From Coriobacteriia bacterium (GTDB taxonomy: Bacteria; Actinomycetota; Coriobacteriia; Coriobacteriales; UBA8131), in contig WQXH01000010.1 in NCBI GenBank assembly GCA_009784945.1, positions 1-52,172 on the forward strand: a DNA stretch of 52,172 nucleotides, read 5' to 3'. A program made the translations under genes and the position numbers. Every line of letters starts with the position of its first letter. Position 1 is the stretch's first letter. The notes beneath the pieces are model-generated. The model was not told the DNA's origin, made no database searches, and worked only from the letters and a program-made list of their open reading frames with translations. Shown here piece by piece: positions 47,218 to 52,172 of the stretch.

Positions 47218-49209
47218 ATGACACAACAAGAACGAGCTCCCCATTTGGAAAAGGAGAGGAGAGTTGGGCGTAGGCCCCTGACCCACTATACCTGGCTTTC
47301 GCTGCTCAGGGCTTATGGTGTCATTCTTGTTTTGGTCTATCACTTTTTTCCCTGGTTGATGCCGGGCGGTTTTATTGGCGTAGATGTCTTTTTAGTGTTT
47401 TCGGGGTATTTGATTACCTCCTTGCTCATCAGTGAGTTTAAAAACAAAGGAAAGGTGAGGTTGCTTGCCTTTTATAAGAGGCGCTTTAGGAGATTGTTTC
47501 CTGCCTTGGTGCTTTTGCTCTTGGTTGTATTGCCGTTGACCTTAACTATTCCAGAAGACTTTAGAGCAGACATGGCGCGCCAGGTTGCTGCTGTTTTATC
47601 GTGGACCACCAACCTCTATGAGATAGCCACGGGAGGATCGTACGCCAACACGCTTTTGCCACATTTGTTTGTTCACACCTGGACGCTGTCTGTCGAGATG
47701 CACTACTACCTCATCTGGGGTTTATTCCTCACCTTTGCCTTGCCCTATTTTGCTGCAACAACGCCCGACGGGCGCAAGACTATCGCAAGCTCTCGTCGAG
47801 CCATAGCCCTGCTTGCCATTGCCATGGCCCTCGTATCTTATGTAATTATGCAGCTTTTGCTTATAGGTGCAGATGATCCTTCGGTTGCTTACTACTCAAC
47901 CATATCGCGCTCCTTTCCTATCCTCATTGGCTCGGCACTGGGTGCCTTTGCAGGTTTTGGGCGCACTCGCCTTGTTGTTTTCTTTGAAAAGCTCAAGCCC
48001 GCATTGGCAGTTGCCCTGGCAGCATTGAGCCTCCTGGGCATTGCCTTGCTTGCCGTATTCTTGCCCTTTGAGAACATACTGGTGTATCGCATGGGAATTC
48101 TGCTCACCGCTTTGTTGGTGGGCGTGGTCATTCTTGTTGGCAGGGGAGCGCAAGATCGTTTGCAACGATGGAAAGAACCCAAGGTGTTACAGTACATCTC
48201 GGATCGATCATACAGCATCTACCTCTTTCACTGGCCTCTCATGATCATTGTGTTAGAGTGGGCACGCTCGCTCTTTGGAAGAGTCATTCCAGGCCTGGAC
48301 ACCGTCTACGTTGCCGCCGCTTTACTTGCCTTGGCGCTCACCTTTTTAGCTGCGCACCTGAGCTATCGCTTTGTTGAGCTGCCTTTTTCCAAGCGGCGTG
48401 GAGCCCGGGGGGCAAGCCCATCGCAGGACTCCGACACTGTTGTGATAACCGAGCCTGCTGCCAGTAGCGCTATTACTACGAGCACCATAAGCGCTGCGGC
48501 TTCCACAGTCATGGGTAAAGTAGCCTTGGCCATACTGGTTATTGCGCTGGCCTCTGGTGCGGCATGGGCCATAACCACGGCACCCCACAGAAGCTCAATA
48601 GAGATGGACTACCAACTGGGTCTCCTTGATATTGATCTCAAGCAAATGGAGGCTTCTCGCCAAGCCCTGGTGCATACCAGCGCAGGCGGCAGTATGGACG
48701 GCGAGCCGAGGCTGATGGTGAGGCCGGAAACCATTACTGTAATTGGAGACTCCGTTACTATTTTTCCTGCAGAGGAGCTTACCAGGCTTACCGGCGCCTT
48801 TGTGGATGCAGAGGTCAGCAGGGCGATGGTTCACGGCATAGGCATCATGCAAGACATGCAAAAGAATCGAACCCTTGGAGAGTATGTGGTCATTGCCCTT
48901 GCAACCAATGCACATGCTGATTCCTTTGAAAGTGCAGTGACCCTGTGTGAGGAGTTACCACCGGGCCACCGGCTTATCTTTGTAACGGCTCACGGCAGTG
49001 CCTATATGGAAGCCCTTAACGTTGAGCTGCGCACCTTGCCTGGCAGATATCCCTTTGTGACCATTGCTGATTGGACTGAGGCCATCAGTGGGCAAGAATA
49101 CCTGCTTGCTGCCGATGGCTACCACTTAAGCGGCCAAGAAGCCATAGACATCTACGTAAACGTCGTAGTAGAGGCTATTGAGGAGGCAGCAGATAAACCG
49201 GTTCGTTAA
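47218..49209 (+). CDS. Acyltransferase-3 / SGNH O-acetyltransferase, OatA-like
   Basis: 663 residues. N-terminal acyltransferase-3 domain with about ten helices (LSLLRAYGVILVLVYHFFPW, GVDVFLVFSGYLITSLL, RRLFPALV, SVEMHYYLIW, YSIYLFHWPLM) and, after another helix near residue 445, an extracellular SGNH-type domain with the nucleophile in VIGDSVTIF and the Asp-His pair in DGYHLSGQ. This is the layout of OatA, which O-acetylates peptidoglycan and gives lysozyme resistance; other cell-envelope glycans are possible acceptors. 23 bp after the C45-like gene; the 3' end overlaps the MORN-repeat gene. Confidence 0.88.
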   Translation: MTQQERAPHLEKERRVGRRPLTHYTWLSLLRAYGVILVLVYHFFPWLMPGGFIGVDVFLVFSGYLITSLLISEFKNKGKVRLLAFYKRRFRRLFPALVLLLLVVLPLTLTIPEDFRADMARQVAAVLSWTTNLYEIATGGSYANTLLPHLFVHTWTLSVEMHYYLIWGLFLTFALPYFAATTPDGRKTIASSRRAIALLAIAMALVSYVIMQLLLIGADDPSVAYYSTISRSFPILIGSALGAFAGFGRTRLVVFFEKLKPALAVALAALSLLGIALLAVFLPFENILVYRMGILLTALLVGVVILVGRGAQDRLQRWKEPKVLQYISDRSYSIYLFHWPLMIIVLEWARSLFGRVIPGLDTVYVAAALLALALTFLAAHLSYRFVELPFSKRRGARGASPSQDSDTVVITEPAASSAITTSTISAAASTVMGKVALAILVIALASGAAWAITTAPHRSSIEMDYQLGLLDIDLKQMEASRQALVHTSAGGSMDGEPRLMVRPETITVIGDSVTIFPAEELTRLTGAFVDAEVSRAMVHGIGIMQDMQKNRTLGEYVVIALATNAHADSFESAVTLCEELPPGHRLIFVTAHGSAYMEALNVELRTLPGRYPFVTIADWTEAISGQEYLLAADGYHLSGQEAIDIYVNVVVEAIEEAADKPVR

Positions 49210-49759
49210 CAGAGCACTTCCATTCATCACCCTGGCGCTTTCGCTCGCCCTTGCTTGCTTTGCCCTGGGAGCCTGGCAGCCACCGCCGTATATGGTAGAG
49301 GAAAGCCTTGATGTAAAGGGCAACAGCTTTACGGGACTTTACGATCCCGCTGACAATGTATTTGTGGGGCCAGTGCGCGTTATGTTTGCATCAAACGCAG
49401 TATATGAGGGAGGCCTTGCGGGCAATCGCTTTGAAGGGCAAGGCGTTTTAAAAGGCGAGCAGGTAAGCGCGGACGGAGCAATCTTGTCCTGGCGTTTTGA
49501 GGGCACCTTTGAAAACGGTCGCCTGGAAGGAGAAGGCATGTATCGAGACCATCAAGGGAGATACATAGGCGAGTTTATCAACTCGCTTCCCAGCGGCAAG
49601 GGGATTTACTATTCTAATAGTGGCTGGCGCTACGAAGGGGAGTTTGTGGCAGGTATGATGACGGGTCAAGGCACCGTTATCCTTGCCAACGGCACCTCCT
49701 CCAGTGGCCAATTTGAAGACGGCTTGCAAGTAAGCGTAAAAGAGGAGCCTGAGCAATGA
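49178..49759 (+). CDS. Secreted or anchored MORN-repeat protein
   Basis: 193 residues, starting at TTG 49178 (AGAGG upstream), inside the end of the acyltransferase gene by 32 bases. A hydrophobic N-terminal segment (LPFITLALSLALACFALGAW) is a signal peptide or anchor. From about residue 70 come MORN-like units: YEGGLAGNRFEGQGVL, FEGTFENGRLEGEGMY, YIGEFINSLPSGKGIY, YEGEFVAGMMTGQGTV. The overlap implies the two proteins are made together; a partner role at the envelope is inferred. No ATG is available nearby, so the TTG start is fairly certain. Confidence 0.75.
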   Translation: MRRQQINRFVNRALPFITLALSLALACFALGAWQPPPYMVEESLDVKGNSFTGLYDPADNVFVGPVRVMFASNAVYEGGLAGNRFEGQGVLKGEQVSADGAILSWRFEGTFENGRLEGEGMYRDHQGRYIGEFINSLPSGKGIYYSNSGWRYEGEFVAGMMTGQGTVILANGTSSSGQFEDGLQVSVKEEPEQ

Positions 49760-49781
49760 CAAGAATGACAAGAATGACAAG
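49755..49781 (+). repeat. Three exact tandem copies of a 9-bp unit
   Basis: AATGACAAG three times, followed by a partial fourth AATGA. The first copy supplies the TGA stop of the MORN gene. No hairpin. Confidence 0.85.
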
Positions 49782-49811
49782 AATGATATTTAAGAATTGT
49801 GTAGCTTCGTG

Positions 49812-49817
49812 TATACT
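49812..49817 (+). promoter_or_regulatory. Candidate -10 of the MerR-family gene
   Basis: TATACT; -35 unclear. An inverted CTCAGT/ACTGAG (49816-49821 and 49834-49839) just downstream could be an operator for autoregulation. Confidence 0.3.
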
Positions 49818-49852
49818 CAGTAGAAAAGACCACACTGAGCCTAGGGGCGGGA

Positions 49853-50659
49853 ATGTCATTTAAAGGATTACTTTCTATCAGCGAATTTTCTAAGCTCACG
49901 GGGATTCCCCGTTCAAAACTTATCTACTATGACGAGATAGGCCTTTTTCCAGCTGCTGAGCGTGGCGACAACAACTATCGCTACTACACGCTCAACCAGA
50001 TAATCATTGCGGGCTTCTTAAGCGACATGGCATCTTTTGGCATCTCACTTAAAGAGCTGCTGGCAACCAAAGATGTGCGTACGCCAGAGATTATGCTCGA
50101 TTTGCTAGAGAGAGCGTCCAAAGAACACCAAAAGAAGATTGCGCAGCTCAGGGAGACCCTCAGCGTCATGGGAGTCATGATCAAATTGATCAAAGAGGGT
50201 ATGAGGGCATCGAATGCCGACATAGAGGTCTTGGACTATGCGCCGCATAACTTTATTTTAGGCAAAGAAAACCTGCATCAGGAAGCCTCGACTTTTTATC
50301 CGGCCTGGCTTACCTTCATGAACTCTGCTCAAAAAGCTGGCCTTAATATCAAGTACCCCGTGGGCGCCTATTTTAATGACATGGATCGCTTCGTCAAAAA
50401 TCCCAATATGCCCTCGCGCTTTTACTTTGTTAACCCTCATGGCAAGACGCTTCGCGAGGGAGGCAAGTATTTGGCCGGATACGTACGCGGATTTTATGGA
50501 CAAGCCGATGGTTTACCCGAGCGCATGCTCAATTATGCCAAGGAACATGGCCTTAAACTTGCTGGACCCGTCTATAATACCTTCTTGCTAGATGAGATAT
50601 GCATTATCGATCACGAGCAGTATCTTTTACGCGCTTCCATTAAAATAGTAGAGGACTGA
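49853..50659 (+). CDS. MerR-family transcriptional regulator with effector domain
   Basis: 268 residues. N-terminal winged helix SISEFSKLTGIPRSKLIYYD then YYTLNQIIIAGFLSDMASFG, coiled-coil helix around 85-125 (LLERASKEHQKKIAQLRETL), and a ~140-residue C-terminal domain resembling GyrI-like effector-binding domains (YPVGAYFND, FYFVNPHG, LDEICIIDHEQYLLRASIKI), as in BmrR. No cysteine metal site, so small hydrophobic effectors are more likely than metals. AGGGGCGGGA precedes the ATG. Which genes it controls is unclear; none of the neighbours is an obvious efflux pump. Confidence 0.88.
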   Translation: MSFKGLLSISEFSKLTGIPRSKLIYYDEIGLFPAAERGDNNYRYYTLNQIIIAGFLSDMASFGISLKELLATKDVRTPEIMLDLLERASKEHQKKIAQLRETLSVMGVMIKLIKEGMRASNADIEVLDYAPHNFILGKENLHQEASTFYPAWLTFMNSAQKAGLNIKYPVGAYFNDMDRFVKNPNMPSRFYFVNPHGKTLREGGKYLAGYVRGFYGQADGLPERMLNYAKEHGLKLAGPVYNTFLLDEICIIDHEQYLLRASIKIVED

Positions 50660-50686
50660 TTCAAGCGGGTATAACAAGGAAACCTC

Positions 50687-51991
50687 ATGGATGCTACGAT
50701 TAGCGTTGCTGTTACCGTCATACTTATTCTTGCAAATGGCTACTTTTCGATGAGCGAGCTGGCATTGATTTCTGCTCGCCGGGGCATTTTGCAACAATAC
50801 ATTGAGGAAAAGACCGAGCGCTCTAAAAAGGCCACACGTGCACTGGAGTTGCTGCAAAACTCTGATCGCCTGTTGGCTACCACGCAGGTTGCCATTACCT
50901 TGGTAGGCTTTCTTGCCGCTGCCTTTGTTGCTGCCTCCTTTTCTGGCGATCTTGCCCAGTGGCTTGCGGGCTTTGGTGTTAACTGGCTTGCCATGGCAGC
51001 CCCCGCTCTGTCCATTGTCATCACCACGCTCATCGTGAGTTACGTTACGCTTATCTTAGGTGAGCTGTTGCCCAAGCGCATCGCTTTGTCAAACGCAGAA
51101 AACACAGCCATGGGCGTGAGCGGCTCCATTAAGTTTTTCGAACGACTGCTCTCTCCCGTTGTTACCTTTCTCGCTGCTTCTACCAATGTGCTGGCTCGCA
51201 TCTTTCGCATTAAGAAGCATCAAGACCCCACCGAGCTGGCTGAGGAAGAAATTAAGATAATGGTGAGCGAGCAAGACAGCCTGCTCGATGAAGAAAAACG
51301 CATGATAACCGAGATATTTGATTTGGGCGACACCGTCGTTTTGGAGATTATGACTCCGCGTGTTGACATGGAATGCGTGGAGAGCACGCAGAGCGTGGAC
51401 GAGGCAGTGGGGCATATGCAAAAAACAGGCCTGAGTCGCCTACCGGTCATTCAAGATACGCCTGACAAGGTTTTAGGCGTGGTTATGCTCAAGGATCTAC
51501 TAGAGCCGCTGAGAGAGGGCAGGCTGGATGACCCCGTTACCCGCTACCTGCGCGTTGCGGTGTTTGTGCCCGAAACCAAGAACATTTTACCCCTGCTCTC
51601 AGAAATGCAGACCACCAAAGTGCAGCTGGCCATCGTGGTAGACGAGTATGGTGGCACTGCCGGGCTGGTGAGCATAGAAGACATCATCGAAGAAATTGTA
51701 GGAGATATTGACGATGAGTATGATCCCAGCACCAGGCACTATTCACAATTGGGAGAGGGCATATGGATGATTGATGGGCGCCTGCCGGTTGCTGATGCCA
51801 TAGAACTGGGCTTTCCACTCTTTGAAGGCGAGGACTACGAAACGGTAGCTGGCTGGATGATGAACGAGCTGGACACTCTGCCTCAAAAAGGGGAGACACT
51901 TGAGGTCGAGGGCTTTACCTTTACTGTGCAAAGTGTAAGCAAAAACCGCATCGCCATGATCAGAGTGACCCAGGCCGAACAAGTAAGCTAA
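50687..51991 (+). CDS. CNNM/CorC-family (HlyC/CorC) membrane protein with CBS pair
   Basis: 434 residues. N-terminal DUF21/CNNM membrane domain with about four helices (ANGYFSMSELALISARR, TTQVAITLVGFLAAAFVAAS, then TTLIVSYVTLILGELLPKRI), a pair of CBS domains (about 205-325; VMTPR-like IMTPRVDMECV, VVDEYGGTAGLVSIEDIIEE) and a CorC/HlyC domain at the end (DYETVAGWMMNELDTLPQKG). The family is linked to magnesium efflux or homeostasis and binds ATP-Mg through the CBS pair. AAGGAAAC precedes the ATG. Immediately downstream (44 bp) lies palindromic repeat F. Confidence 0.92.
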   Translation: MDATISVAVTVILILANGYFSMSELALISARRGILQQYIEEKTERSKKATRALELLQNSDRLLATTQVAITLVGFLAAAFVAASFSGDLAQWLAGFGVNWLAMAAPALSIVITTLIVSYVTLILGELLPKRIALSNAENTAMGVSGSIKFFERLLSPVVTFLAASTNVLARIFRIKKHQDPTELAEEEIKIMVSEQDSLLDEEKRMITEIFDLGDTVVLEIMTPRVDMECVESTQSVDEAVGHMQKTGLSRLPVIQDTPDKVLGVVMLKDLLEPLREGRLDDPVTRYLRVAVFVPETKNILPLLSEMQTTKVQLAIVVDEYGGTAGLVSIEDIIEEIVGDIDDEYDPSTRHYSQLGEGIWMIDGRLPVADAIELGFPLFEGEDYETVAGWMMNELDTLPQKGETLEVEGFTFTVQSVSKNRIAMIRVTQAEQVS

Positions 51992-52034
51992 CAACAGACA
52001 CGTCCACCCGACTGAAAACTCGCTACGGACAGCT

Positions 52035-52172
52035 GGGGACGGAGGTGAGGGTGACAAGGGGACGGGGCGTTCAGGTGACAAGGTGACGGAGGTGAGGGTG
52101 ACAAGGGGACGGGGCGTTTGTCACCTTATCATGATAAGGTGACAAACGCCCCGTCCCCTTGTCACCCTCACC
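52035..52172. repeat. Palindromic repeat copy F (reaches the window edge)
   Basis: Core centre CACCTTATCATGATAAGGTG. Arms carry a joint specific to this copy: GGTGAGGGTGACAAGG on the left, mirrored as CCTTGTCACCCTCACC at the very end. Further left units are GGTGACGGAGGTGAGG and GGGGACGGAGGTGAGG. Right arm is cut by the window end. Confidence 0.9.

Overview
The window most likely comes from an anaerobic actinobacterium of the class Coriobacteriia (Eggerthella-like). This is inferred, not proven. The supporting signs are a GC content near 50 % by eye, oxygen-independent class III ribonucleotide reductase (nrdD/nrdG), a Tat system fused into an operon with [NiFe]-hydrogenase maturation genes (hypA, hypB), an ECF-type nickel transporter, Tat-signal lipoproteins, and a family of GGGGACGGGGCG palindromic repeats of a kind I associate with such genomes. 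No rRNA, CRISPR array or intact transposase is visible. There is one tRNA, tRNA-Phe(GAA).

Layout. Positions 1-7572 (minus strand) hold a cell-surface cluster: a membrane-anchored Ser/Thr kinase, a two-helix membrane protein, a ~1.7 kilo-residue Ig-like surface protein, and the start of a small helical protein that runs off the window. 7741-12242 (minus) is a heterodimeric ABC exporter. One of its genes has been invaded twice, in frame, by the palindromic repeat. 12543-22955 (plus) is housekeeping: an amidohydrolase, a Tat lipoprotein, a two-component system, purC, a basic membrane protein, purL and a Q/P-rich dispanin-like protein. 23136-24746 (minus) is a four-gene operon of unknown function with a structured leader. 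25132-28106 is an accessory patch: a Phd/RelE-type toxin-antitoxin pair, a ParB-like gene and a broken DUF5131 gene sharing an exact 84-bp stretch with the ParB-like gene, plus decayed fragments, all separated by short repeats. 28250-34489 holds an anchored Ala-rich protein, tRNA-Phe and the tatA-tatC-hypA-hypB-topoisomerase operon. 35161-38712 contains a 3D/RlpA-like secreted protein, an overlapping unknown gene, a PLP aminotransferase and ddl. 39072-45295 contains nrdD, nrdG, mobB and the nickel transporter nikMN-nikQ-nikO behind a NikR-type operator. 45395-51991 contains a C45-like lipoprotein, an OatA-like acyltransferase overlapping a MORN-repeat protein, a MerR regulator and a CNNM/CorC-type protein.

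The genes fit an anaerobic lifestyle: nickel import feeds HypA/HypB, MobB serves molybdoenzymes that are typically exported by TatA/TatC, and NrdD/NrdG make deoxynucleotides without oxygen. The most unusual material is the repeat biology (palindromes that grow by mirrored, locus-specific arms and that enter coding sequence), the uncharacterised operon at 23136-24996, and the mosaic ParB-like/DUF5131 patch.
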